Of a stretch of DNA of 14,117 nucleotides, positions 1-8,300 are shown in pieces. The first letter of the stretch is position 1, and each line of letters opens with the position of its first letter. This DNA is from UBA4615 sp044368415 (GTDB taxonomy: Bacteria > Pseudomonadota > Gammaproteobacteria > Burkholderiales > Burkholderiaceae_E). Location: positions 1 through 14,117 of the forward strand of contig JBIPLJ010000084.1 in assembly GCA_044368415.1 (NCBI GenBank). The letters are read 5' to 3'. The notes under the pieces were generated by a model. The model made no database searches, was not told the DNA's origin, and was given only the letters and a program-made list of their open reading frames with translations. The position numbers and the translations under genes are program-made.

Positions 1-77
1 TACTCGCCCTGGTGCTCCAGGACCATCTTCACCGACCGCTCCCGGACCTCCGGGGAAAACTTGCTTGCTCTGCTCAT
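1..77 (-). CDS. IS3-family transposase OrfA, N-terminal part (runs off window)
   Basis: The minus-strand reading frame starts with ATG at 77-75 and runs off the left edge after about 25 codons. It reads MSRASKFSPEVRERSVKMVL and continues EHQGEY. This is the characteristic start of the HTH_Tnp_1 (OrfA) DNA-binding protein of IS3-family elements: an SPEVRERSV-type first helix followed by MVLEHQGEY. OrfA normally binds the element's ends and is joined to the DDE integrase OrfB by programmed frameshifting. OrfB is not in the window. Whether the gene is intact cannot be judged. Confidence 0.85.
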   Translation of the reverse strand, partial: MSRASKFSPEVRERSVKMVLEHQGE

Positions 78-127
78 GGCTCCATCTTCTCAAGGAATGG
101 AGCCTCCGGAATCCCCGGGGCGGTTCA
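1..127 (-). mobile_element. IS3-family insertion sequence, left end (partial)
   Basis: This is the terminal part of an IS3-family element that continues beyond the window start. Read on the minus strand it begins at base 127 with TGAACCGCCCCGGGGATTCC, a typical IS3-family terminal inverted repeat starting with TG. The transposase OrfA start follows about 50 bases inward. The opposite end lies outside the window, so neither the full element nor a target duplication can be checked. The base after the repeat is the first base of an unrelated gene fragment, which makes the boundary at 127/128 sharp. Confidence 0.75.
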
Positions 128-322
128 ATGCGAGCATGTTCCACGCCGGTGCTGTCGGGCTCGATCGTCGGTTGGGGTCGTGAAGCTGAAGGCTATTTTG
201 CAGTGATCGTGTTTCTTTACCTGGACACAGCAATCCGCCTAGAGCGCTTGAGAAACAGAGAGGTTGCGCGCTTCGGCCATGTCAGTTCGGAGTTGCTGCA
301 ATGGGCGTCGGAATACGACACT
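128..322 (+). pseudogene. Fragment of a P-loop (adenylate-kinase-like) NTPase gene, cut at both ends by insertion sequences
   Basis: Frame 2 stays open from the end of the left IS to the start of the next IS. It contains LSGSIVGWGREAEGYF, then VIVFLYLDTAIRLERLRNRE, then VARFGH, and ends in LLQWASEYDT. This pattern (SGS-x-GWG, then a hydrophobic strand, VFLYLDT-x-RLERLRNRE and WA-x-YDT) is what I know from the central and C-terminal part of small AAA/adenylate-kinase-like P-loop proteins of bacteria. The Walker A part would lie upstream and has been removed by the IS3-type element. The C-terminus has been removed by the next IS. I could not recognise a continuation after base 1816. The fragment has no own start and is very likely non-functional. 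Confidence 0.6.
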
Positions 323-324
323 GT

Positions 325-341
325 TGAGGGACTTGCAAAAC
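325..341 (+). repeat. Left terminal inverted repeat of the IS4/IS5/IS1182-type element
   Basis: TGAGGGACTTGCAAAAC matches the reverse complement of bases 1800-1816 at 14 of 17 positions. It lies 122 bases upstream of the transposase ATG. Confidence 0.7.
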
Positions 342-462
342 CCCCGTTGCGAGGGTCATTGAGGTTGCGTCGGTAGTTTTCACGAGGCAACAGGAAGAGG
401 AGTGTGGGCGGCCGGTTATGGCAGGATGCGATTGTCTAGAAAGCGTTCCTAACGCCCACGCC

Positions 463-1638
463 ATGAACGCTATCCAACGCGACACGATCCTGCAACGCTG
501 GACTGCGGTTCAGAACGAGCTGCTGCCGCAGCTGCGAGTTGAGCTCGAGGGACTGACCCCGCGCCTGGAGCGGGTGATCCACACGCTGGAATGGGTTCGG
601 ATCGAGGAGTTCACACGGTCGGTCGGGGCTGAGGTGGGGCGCCCGCCGCATGAGCGGGCGTGGCTGGCCAATGCATTCGTAGCCAAGGCGGTGCTGGGGC
701 TGGGCACGACGGTGGTGCTGATCGAGCGGCTGACGCTGGACCGGGCGCTGAGGCGCATCTGCGGGTTCCCGATGAACCGCAAGCTGCCGTCTGCGGCGAC
801 GTTCTCGCGGGCGTTCGCCGATTTTGCCCAGTCCGAGTTGGCCGAGCGCGCACACGAGGCGCTGATCATCGAGCATTTGGGTGATCGGATCGTTGGGTGG
901 CGCTCAGCCGTGACGCCACAGCAATCGAGGCGCACGAGCGACCACGCTCGCAGCCCGAGCAGACCCCCAACAGCGGCGGCAAGTGCGGTGGAAAGTGCGG
1001 TGGCAAGCGCGCAGCGATCGCTGGATCTGGCCCAGTCGCCCCGTCGCAAGAAGCCCGCTCGGCGCGACGCGGCGCGCAGGAGCCGCCCGCGCGATGCGGT
1101 ACGCCGGCAACGCAGCCTGTCGCTGGCCCAGATGATCGCCGAGCTGCCCACCGGCTGCGACCGCGGCACCAAGTCCAATGCCCAGGGCTACAAGATCTGC
1201 TGGAACGGCTACAAGGCACACATCGACACGGCCGAGTGCGGCGTGCCGGTGTCGGTGCTGGTGAGTTCGGCCTCGATGCACGACAGCCGTGCGGCGATTC
1301 CGTTGTCGATGATCAGCGCGCAGCGGGTGACGAACCTGTACGACGTGATGGACTCGGCGTACTGCAGCCTGCAGATCCACGAGCACTGCCGATCGCTCGG
1401 GCACGTGCCACTGATCGACCACAACCGCCGTGGCGGCGAGAAGGAGCCGTTCGAGCCCGCCGATGCGCGGCGCTACGGCGTGCGCTCGGGCGCCGAACGC
1501 ACCAACGCGCGCCTGAAAGACGAGTTCGGCGGGCGCCACGTCCGGGTGCGCGGGCACAAGAAGGTCACCTCGCACATCATGTTCGGTGTGCTGGCCCTGG
1601 CGGCGGACCAACTGGGGCGGCTGTATCGACGTGAATGA
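463..1638 (+). pseudogene. DDE transposase (IS4/IS5/IS1182 superfamily) with two compensating frameshifts
   Basis: The protein would cut and rejoin the element's ends. I chose ATG 463 because MNAIQRDTILQRW is the usual N-terminus; an in-frame ATG at 418 would add 15 unlikely residues. The N-terminal part matches the family through HLGDRIVG (near 895). The family motif SRDATAIEA, with the first catalytic Asp (GAC 912-914), is then found only in another frame, while the open frame reads WRSAVTPQQ. Family-like sequence returns to the starting frame near 1090-1115 (SLAQMIAELP). After that come the second Asp (DVMDSAY, near 1350) and an exact Y-x2-R-x3-E-x6-K signature (Tyr at 1474, Glu at 1495, Lys at 1516), followed by a good C-terminus. 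About 60 residues are therefore out of frame, including a catalytic residue. The protein is unlikely to be active unless these shifts are sequencing errors. Confidence 0.8.
975..1010 (+). repeat. Three tandem 12-base units inside the transposase gene
   Basis: Three consecutive 12-base units lie at 975-986, 987-998 and 999-1010. Their shared pattern is GGY-GGM-AAG-YGC. In the ancestral transposase frame they encode Gly-Gly-Lys-Cys, Gly-Gly-Lys-Cys and Gly-Gly-Lys-Arg. They sit in the variable linker after the first catalytic Asp motif, between the two frameshift points, and probably arose by slippage. Confidence 0.75.
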
Positions 1639-1799
1639 CCGGGTCAAGCGCCGTCAAAAGAATGTCAGCGCCGCGCGGCGCGGGGACGGCGTTGCCCGTA
1701 AACGCAGCCAACGGCGAAACCTCATGACCTGAGCGCCCTGACGGACGCAGAATACGATCTGGACGGCGACTACGACGATTGAACTCGTGACGGCGGATA

Positions 1800-1816
1800 G
1801 TTTTGCAAGAGGCTCA
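1800..1816 (-). repeat. Right terminal inverted repeat of the IS4/IS5/IS1182-type element
   Basis: Read on the minus strand this is TGAGCCTCTTGCAAAAC, the partner of the left repeat at 325-341. It sits 84 bases before the ATG of the AAA+ ATPase gene. Confidence 0.7.
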
Positions 1817-1888
1817 CTTGGTCACACGCTCAATTTGCGGGCGAATCCCTTCCCGCACTGTCTCCGATCTTTCGTCATCCATGGTCAT

Positions 1889-1894
1889 AAAGGG
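1889..1894 (+). promoter_or_regulatory. Ribosome-binding site of the MoxR-type ATPase gene
   Basis: AAAGGG lies 5 bases before the ATG at 1900. It supports this start, which is also the first Met of the conserved protein. Confidence 0.5.
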
Positions 1895-1899
1895 CGGCA

Positions 1900-2991
1900 A
1901 TGGCGCAACTCATCCAAGCGGACTGGCAGCGGCCTCCGGCGGAAATGCTCTATGCGGACGAGCTCGCAGTGCTTCGGCGCTCCGATTCGGCGCCGAAGCC
2001 GCCAGGATGGGCGCTCTCGCTGCAGGCGGTGAAGAGCTTCATCCTTGGCGACCGAGCGCGGCCGCCGAAGCTGGTCTGCTCTCCCGCCCTGATCGAGCGC
2101 GCGATGGTCACGCTCGCGACCTCGCGTGCGTTGCTGCTGATCGGCGAGCCGGGCACCGCGAAGAGCCTGCTGTCCGAACTGCTCGCCGCGGCAATCAGTG
2201 GTGACTCGACGCTGACGATTCAGGGCGGCGCTTCGCTCACCGAGGACCAGATCAAATATGGCTGGAACTATGCGCTGCTGGTGAGCGAGGGACCGACCGA
2301 GCGGGCGCTGGTTCCGGCCCCGCTCCATCGGGGCATGTCGAATGGACGGCTGGTGCGCTTCGAGGAGATAACCCGCTGCCCGCTCGAGGTGCAGGACAGC
2401 CTGCTCTCCGTGCTGTCTGACCGTGTGCTCGCGGTGCCCGAGCTGACGGGACCGGCCGGCATGGTGTTCGCGCGCGAGGGCTTCAACATCATCGCCACCG
2501 CCAACACCCGCGACCGCGGCGTCAACGACATGTCGGCGGCGCTTAAGCGTCGCTTCAACTTCGAGACGGTCTTCCCGATCCGCGATCCGGAGGAGGAGCT
2601 TGCGCTGGTCAAGCGCGAGGCCGGCAAGCTGCTCGCGCGCTCCGGGGTGCCGACCGCGCTGAACGAGGACGTGTTGAAGGTGCTCGTCACCTGCTTCCGG
2701 GAGCTTCGCGAGGGCGTCGACCACGAAGGGACGGGGATGGAGCGGTTGAGCTCGGCCATGAGCACGGCGGAGGCAGTGAGCGTCACGCACGCGGTCGGGG
2801 TCCGAGCGCATTTCCTGCGCGGCGATTCCGGCCGTCCGGAGGACATCGTCGAGTGCCTTGCGGGAACCGCCGCCAAGGATAACGCCGAGGATCTCGCAAA
2901 ACTCCGCCGCTACATCGATCACCGCGTCGCCAAGCGCGAAGGCGACGCCTGGCGCGCCTTCTATGCGGCGCGCCACCTACTGACGGCCTGA
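1900..2991 (+). CDS. yehL: MoxR-type AAA+ ATPase (YehL-like)
   Basis: This 363-residue cytosolic ATPase is of the MoxR/AAA_5 type, the class that forms hexameric rings and works with vWA proteins to remodel or insert cofactors into clients. The Walker A motif GEPGTAKS is at residues 82-89. The Walker B region is RLVRFEEI (150-157), ending in two acidic residues but lacking the usual preceding Asp, as I recall for the YehL branch. Sensor 1 is IIATANTRDRG (197-207), followed by ALKRRFNFE (214-222) with likely arginine-finger residues. A helical lid domain fills about 230-360. Length fits YehL. It is the first gene of a five-gene operon, and the next start follows 4 bases after its stop. A general AAA+ call is certain. 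The YehL assignment rests on the neighbouring DUF5682, WGR-DUF4132, vWA and SWIM genes. The client is unknown. Confidence 0.9.
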   Translation: MAQLIQADWQRPPAEMLYADELAVLRRSDSAPKPPGWALSLQAVKSFILGDRARPPKLVCSPALIERAMVTLATSRALLLIGEPGTAKSLLSELLAAAISGDSTLTIQGGASLTEDQIKYGWNYALLVSEGPTERALVPAPLHRGMSNGRLVRFEEITRCPLEVQDSLLSVLSDRVLAVPELTGPAGMVFAREGFNIIATANTRDRGVNDMSAALKRRFNFETVFPIRDPEEELALVKREAGKLLARSGVPTALNEDVLKVLVTCFRELREGVDHEGTGMERLSSAMSTAEAVSVTHAVGVRAHFLRGDSGRPEDIVECLAGTAAKDNAEDLAKLRRYIDHRVAKREGDAWRAFYAARHLLTA

Positions 2992-2995
2992 AGGC

Positions 2996-5290
2996 ATGTC
3001 GGCAGTGGCGGGCGATCAGTTGACGGTCATCGGCGTGCGCCACCATTCACCGGCCTGCGCCGGGCTGGTGAAGCGCACGATCGAGGCGACGCGGCCAGCG
3101 TTCGTGCTGATTGAAGGGCCGTCCGACTTCAATCCGCATCTCGGCGACCTGAAGCTCGCCCACGAGCCGCCGATCGCGATCTTCAGCTTCTTCGCGGCGG
3201 AGCTCGGGACGCGCGCCTCCTACACGCCGTTCTGTGCCTATTCGCCGGAATGGCAGGCGCTGCAATCCGCCTGGGGACTGGGCGCGAAACCGCTGTTCTG
3301 CGATCTGCCGGCCTGGGCGCCCGAATTCGGCGATCGCGTCAATCGCTACGCCGACCCGCATTCGGCGCGGGCGGAGGCAGCCGAGACGGCGCTTGCCCGC
3401 GCGCTCGGTGAGGACGGTCATGACGCGGTGTGGGACGCGCTCGCCGAACAGGCGGATTCGCAGGACCTGCCCGCGCGCCTCGACCGCTATTTCGACCTAC
3501 TGCGGCCCGAAGGCGCCGAGGACCCCGGCGAGGCGGCGCGCGAAGACCATATGGGCCGCTACGCCGCCTGGGCGGTGAAGCAGGCGAAAGGCCGCCCCGT
3601 CGTGCTGGTCTGCGGCGGCTGGCACGCGGAGGCGATCCGCCGCATCGCGCGGGACGCCGACGGAATGCTTCCGATCAGCCCGGAGGTTCCGCAGAACGCG
3701 CGCGTCGGCAGCTATGTCGTGCCTTACGAATATGCCCGGCTCGACCGCTTCACCGGCTATGCGGCCGGCATGCCGTCGCCCGCCTATTACGAGCATGTAC
3801 AGGCGAAGGGACTGGCCGTGGCGGCCGACTGGGCCGCAAGCGCGATCACGTCCGCGATGCGCAAAGCGGGACAGGTGGTCTCGACCGCCGACCTCGTCGC
3901 CTGGCATGCGCATGCCGAAGCGCTGGCGCGGGCCCGCGGCCACGCTGCGGTTCTGCGCGCCGACCTGCTCGACGGCGCGCTCGCGACGCTGATCAAGGAC
4001 GGGCTCGATGCGCCCGCCGACTGGACCCGCGCCGGCGCGGTCAAGAAGGGCAGCCACCCGGCGCTGGTCGCGATGCTGCGCGCCATGTCGGGCGATCGGC
4101 GCGGCCGACTGGCGGCGGGCGCGCGGCAGCCTCCGCTGGTGACGGACGTCGAGGCGCGGCTCGCCGAAACCGATCTGACGCCGACCCATGCGCAGCGGCG
4201 GGTCGAGATCGACTGGAACCGGCCCGAAGACCGTTCCCGCGCTCATGTGCTGCATGGGCTGAGGCTGCTCGGAATGCCGGGGATCGAGCGGCTCGACGGT
4301 CCGCAACGAGCCGAGGCGCGGGCGCCGGTCGAGGCCTTCCGGATAGTCGCCCACCGCGACGCGCTCGGCGCGCTGATCGAGGCCTCGCGCTGGGGCGGCG
4401 CGCTGTCGATGGCGGCGGCCTCGGCGCTTGCTGCGCGCATCGAGGCGGCCGGCGGCGATCTGGCCGCGATTGCCGTCGGTCTGTCGGACGCCCTGTTCGC
4501 AGGCCTCGTCGGCGTCGATGACGGACTGCTGGCGCGGCTTGAGGACGGCGTCGCGCGGACCCACGAGATCGGCCCGATCGGCAAAGTGGCCTCGAGCGTC
4601 GTCCGGCTCTACCGCTTTGGCGACGTCTTCGGGCCCGCGAGCCATGGGGGCCTCGCGCGGATCTCGGCGGCCGTCTTCGCCCGGACGCTGTGGCTGTTCG
4701 AGGGCATCGATAACGACGACGAGGCGCTGAAGGCGATCGACGCCATGTTGGCGGCCCGCGACATGGTCCGCGACTGCTTGGAGCTCGCCATCGACCGCCC
4801 GGCCTTGCTCGAGGCGCTGTCCCGCATCGTGGCCGACGACGCCCGGCCCCCCGCCCTCGCGGGCGCGGCGCTCGGCTGTCGGATAGCCTGCGGCGAAGCG
4901 GAAGCCGACGGCGCGGCGCAGCGCATCAGGCGGTTCGGCCGCCCCGAGCAGTTGGGCGACTTTCTCTCTGGCCTGTTCTCGCTCTCCCGGGAGGAACTCG
5001 CCGACAGCGAACCGGTCACCGACGTGGTCACGCGGCTCGTGGCGGGCTGGGCCGAGGACGATTTCTTGCGCGCGCTGCCCGCCATGCGGCAAGCCTTCGC
5101 GTGGTTCCCGCCGCGTGAGCGCGAACGGCTTGCACGCGCGATCCTGCGCCGGCACGGCGTCGGCGAAGCCGCGGCCGGGATCGAGGCACTCGCATGGATG
5201 CGGCAGGGCGTCGGCGTCGCCGACCAGGCGGCCGCGCTCGCGCTCGAGGCGCGCACGGCGGCGCGGCTCGAGCGCGCCGGATTGACATGA
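2996..5290 (+). CDS. yehM: DUF5682 family protein (YehM-like), possible enzyme
   Basis: This 764-residue soluble protein has no signal peptide or membrane segment. It matches the DUF5682/YehM family in its N-terminal motif VIGVRHHSPACA (11-22), in VLIEGPSD (37-44) and in VLVCGGWHAEAI (203-214). Between them lie FCDLPAW (101-107) and REDHMGRYA (182-190). The order of a His pair after a first beta strand, an acidic EGPSD, and a late GGWH resembles the TraB/ChaN/erythromycin-esterase fold group. A metal-dependent or hydrolytic active site is therefore plausible, but no activity is known to me. From about residue 230 on it is helical and Ala-rich. The start ATG is 4 bases after the ATPase stop, and the AAGG at 2991-2994 is too close to act as a normal ribosome-binding site. 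Translation probably depends on coupling to the upstream gene. Confidence 0.85.
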   Translation: MSAVAGDQLTVIGVRHHSPACAGLVKRTIEATRPAFVLIEGPSDFNPHLGDLKLAHEPPIAIFSFFAAELGTRASYTPFCAYSPEWQALQSAWGLGAKPLFCDLPAWAPEFGDRVNRYADPHSARAEAAETALARALGEDGHDAVWDALAEQADSQDLPARLDRYFDLLRPEGAEDPGEAAREDHMGRYAAWAVKQAKGRPVVLVCGGWHAEAIRRIARDADGMLPISPEVPQNARVGSYVVPYEYARLDRFTGYAAGMPSPAYYEHVQAKGLAVAADWAASAITSAMRKAGQVVSTADLVAWHAHAEALARARGHAAVLRADLLDGALATLIKDGLDAPADWTRAGAVKKGSHPALVAMLRAMSGDRRGRLAAGARQPPLVTDVEARLAETDLTPTHAQRRVEIDWNRPEDRSRAHVLHGLRLLGMPGIERLDGPQRAEARAPVEAFRIVAHRDALGALIEASRWGGALSMAAASALAARIEAAGGDLAAIAVGLSDALFAGLVGVDDGLLARLEDGVARTHEIGPIGKVASSVVRLYRFGDVFGPASHGGLARISAAVFARTLWLFEGIDNDDEALKAIDAMLAARDMVRDCLELAIDRPALLEALSRIVADDARPPALAGAALGCRIACGEAEADGAAQRIRRFGRPEQLGDFLSGLFSLSREELADSEPVTDVVTRLVAGWAEDDFLRALPAMRQAFAWFPPRERERLARAILRRHGVGEAAAGIEALAWMRQGVGVADQAAALALEARTAARLERAGLT

Positions 5291-5300
5291 AACAGGAACA

Positions 5301-5305
5301 AGGAG
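5301..5305 (+). promoter_or_regulatory. Ribosome-binding site deciding the start of the WGR-DUF4132 gene
   Basis: AGGAG lies 6 bases before ATG 5312. This spacing favours ATG 5312 over the in-frame GTG at 5309 directly before it. It is the best Shine-Dalgarno sequence inside the operon and lies in its longest gap (21 bases). Confidence 0.6.
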
Positions 5306-5311
5306 CAGGTG

Positions 5312-8300
5312 ATGGAACGCTACGAACTCGTCGAGGGAAGCTCCTCGAAATTCTGGGAGGTCTCGGTCGACGACGTCAGGCTGACGGTGCGATTCGGCCG
5401 GATCGGCACAGACGGCCAGACCAAGGACAAGGATTTCGGCAGCGTGGCGGCGGCGACCAAAGAAAAGGACAAGCTCGTCAAGGAGAAGACCGGTAAGGGC
5501 TACCTGCTGGTCGGACAAGGCCCCGCGCCCGCACGCCCCGCCGCTGCGACGGCTCCCGCAGCGACCGCCGCCCCGAAGGCCGCGCCTGCCCCGGCGCCCG
5601 AACCGGCCCAAGCAGCTGCGGCGTCCGCGCCGGAGCCCGTCGCCGCCGAGCCCGGGGCGCCTGCGGCGCAGCCGACGCCCGCGCCGGCGCCGATCCGCGC
5701 CGAGGCGTCGCTCGCGATGCTCGAAAAGGCGCTGCCGACCCGCAGCCGGCCCGGCGCGCCGCTCGATGGCGAGGCGGCGAGGACCGAGTTCCGCACCCGA
5801 CTCATGACGCTCCTGCTTAAGGCCGCAAAGGACGCGCCCGAATCCGCCGCTTGGCTGGAGGCGCGCGTCGGCGAGACCGGCCCGGAGTCGGTGAGATCGA
5901 GCGCCGGCGTCATGGGCTTCTTCGAGGGCAGAACGGGCGCGGTGCCGGCCGGTCCGCTGGAGGCCGCGGAAGCGCGCGAATGGATCGACGCGATCATGAG
6001 GGTCGGGCTCGCCAAGGGCACTCAGCGCTCGGCTTACAGCGCCTGCCTCGATGCGTTCATGCTCTGGCTGGTTGCGACCACGGGCGCGCCCACGGTCGCT
6101 GAGGTCGCCAATTCGCTGCGTGACAGCGGCAAGCAGGACAGCTACCGCAATTCGTCCTGGAGCCAGCCGCTCCATCTCGCCCTGCGGCGCGCGCTCGTGA
6201 AGGCGACGGAGGCCGACTTTGACGCTGCGATCGAGTATCTGACGCGGATCATCGAGACCGAGCCCGACAACTGGCGCCTGCGCGCTTGTTTCGCCTTCAT
6301 CCTCGCCGACGACCGCGAGGCTCGCCACGAGCTGCAGCCGCTCGCCTCGCTCAAAGCCGCCACAGCAGCCGGCGAGGATGTTGCGAGCCAGCTCTGGTGG
6401 CTGCCGCTCATCGCCGACAGCAGTCCCTCCGCGGTCGCGAAGTGGCGCGCCAAACGGACCTACTATCTCTACCTCATCTACTGCGACATCGAGATGGACG
6501 AGGCGGCCGCCACCCTCGTGCGCGTCGCGCGCCATCACGGCGAGAGCGCGATGCCCTCGCTCGACTGGCTGCTGCACTACGCCAACAACGCCGAGCGCTC
6601 TGCGCTGGCGGAAACCATCCTGGAGCTCGACGAGCCTGGCGCGCTCGGCGTGCTGCTGCCGCTCCTGCACGAGAAATGGATTCGCGCCGCGATCGACAAC
6701 CGCGCGGCGGTCGATCCTGCCACCACCTTCCGCCAGTGCCTGGCGGCCGTCGCGTCGGGTCGGGCCGAGCCGGCGATCAAAGCCCGGGTGATGGACGCGA
6801 TCCAGCGCCACGGCGCGGATGCGGCGCGCGGCTGGGCGGCCGGCGACGCCAAGGCCGCGAACCACCTTGAGAAGCTGCTGGAGGTCCGATCGGTCGACCT
6901 CGCGCCGAAGGACGTCTGGCCCGCCGTGCTGCGCGACCCGCCGTGGCGCAAGCAGGCAAAAAAGGCGAGCGAAGATATCGTGCTGACGCTGGAGCCAAAG
7001 TCCACGCCCTTCGCTTATGGCCCGCCCCTGAAAGCGGGTCCCGACAACCAGTGGCGGCGCCATCGCGCGCGGGTGCTGAAGTCGATGGAGGAGCTTCCGG
7101 CGGTGGTCGCCGAGATCGAGGCTCGGCCGAAACTAGCCTGGGTACAGGTCCCGGAACCCTCCATACGCCCGCCGGCAACAGACGGCGACCCCGCGCAGGC
7201 GCTGCGCTGGCTCGAAACGCGGCTGATGGAGATCCACCGCGCACGGGCTTACGCGGTGAGAGCCGTGGGTTGGGACGTGCTCTATTACGGGATCGACCAG
7301 CAGCCGGAGGCGCTTTCGCTCGCCCTCTGGGAGTGCGCCGGGCCGAACAGCCACGGCGCTCAGTTCGCCGTTGAAATGTTCGTCCGCTTCGGTGAGCGGG
7401 CGCTGCCTGGCTTCGTCAAGCTGGTCGAAGCCGACCCCGTTGGCGTCCTGCCGATGGCGCTCTCGATCGACGCGCCCGAGATCGCGCCGCTTGCGGCTCG
7501 CGCGCTGCTCAATCTCAAGAAGGCGCGGGCGCCGGCGATCGACTGGCTGCGCGGACATCGGTGCACGGCGATCCAGCGCCTCATCCCCGACGCCGTCGGC
7601 AAGCCGGGCGCCGCCCGTGACGCCGCTGAGCACGCGTTGCGCTGGTTCGCGGCCGACCGGGAGGATGGGCGTGCCGCGATCGAGGCGGCTGTGGATGACC
7701 ACGCGAAGGCGGAGCCGAAGGCTGCGGAGGCCGTCGCGCAGGTCCTCGACCGCGACTCGCTCGCCCGCTTTCCCAACAAGGTCGCGAAGCCGCCGGCATG
7801 GTTCACCCCAAGCGCGCTGACGCGGCCGGAACTCAATGCCGGCGGCAGCCTGCCGGACGAAGCGCTGGAAGCCTTCATCGAGATGCTGTCCTTCTCGACG
7901 CCCGACGCGGTCTATGGCGGCGTCGGCATCGTCAAGGAGTCGATGACGCCCAAAAGCCTCGCGGACTTTTCCTGGGACCTGTTCTCGGCCTGGCTCGCGG
8001 AGGGCGCGCCCCCCAAGGACGGCTGGGCGTTGCGCGGGCTCGGTTGGCTCGGCGACGACGACTGCGCCCGCGGGCTCACCCGCCTGATCCGCAAATGGCC
8101 GGGCGAGGCCGCCCACGCCCGCGCCGTCACCGGCCTCGACGTGCTGGCCGATATCGGCTCCGACGTCGCGCTGATGAACCTGAACGGTATCGCCGAAAAG
8201 CTGAAGTTCAAGGGCCTGCAGGAGAAGGCGCGCGAGAAGATCGCGCAGCTCGCGGAAGCCCGCGACCTCAGCCCCGAGGAGCTTTCCGACCGACTGGCCC

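Larger units (their letters stand above)
325..1816 (+). mobile_element. IS4/IS5/IS1182-type insertion sequence, about 1.49 kb
   Basis: The element is bounded by imperfect 17-base terminal inverted repeats. TGAGGGACTTGCAAAAC lies at 325-341, and on the minus strand TGAGCCTCTTGCAAAAC lies at 1816-1800. They agree at 14 of 17 positions and share the block CTTGCAAAAC. The repeats enclose one transposase gene, as expected for this group. I see no convincing target-site duplication. The exact outer boundary could be a few bases further out, since the kinase-like fragment to the left ends at about 322. The transposase is frameshifted, so the copy is probably not autonomous. Confidence 0.75.
1639..1899. 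other. Non-coding end of the IS plus the leader of the AAA+ operon
   Basis: Bases 1639-1799 are the untranslated right part of the insertion sequence. They include a perfect 14-base palindrome, GCGCCGCGCGGCGC at 1668-1681, that could form a strong hairpin. Bases 1800-1816 are the right inverted repeat. Bases 1817-1899 are the only native leader left before the operon. I see no clear -10/-35 pair there, and no recognisable continuation of the kinase-like gene that was interrupted at 322. The operon promoter may therefore have been displaced or replaced by the insertion; this is inference. Confidence 0.5.

Noticed and set aside
310..330. Target-site duplication flanking the IS4/IS5/IS1182-type element
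   Set aside because: The bases outside the two inverted repeats (ACTGT and CTTGG) do not match.
418..462. Fifteen-codon N-terminal extension of the transposase
   Set aside because: MNAIQRDTILQRW from 463 is the normal family start. The extension has no family similarity.
3497..7063. Minus-strand open frame of 1188 codons across two operon genes
   Set aside because: It is an antisense shadow caused by GC-rich third positions. The plus-strand genes have clear family motifs throughout, and the antisense protein is Arg/Gly-rich without domains.
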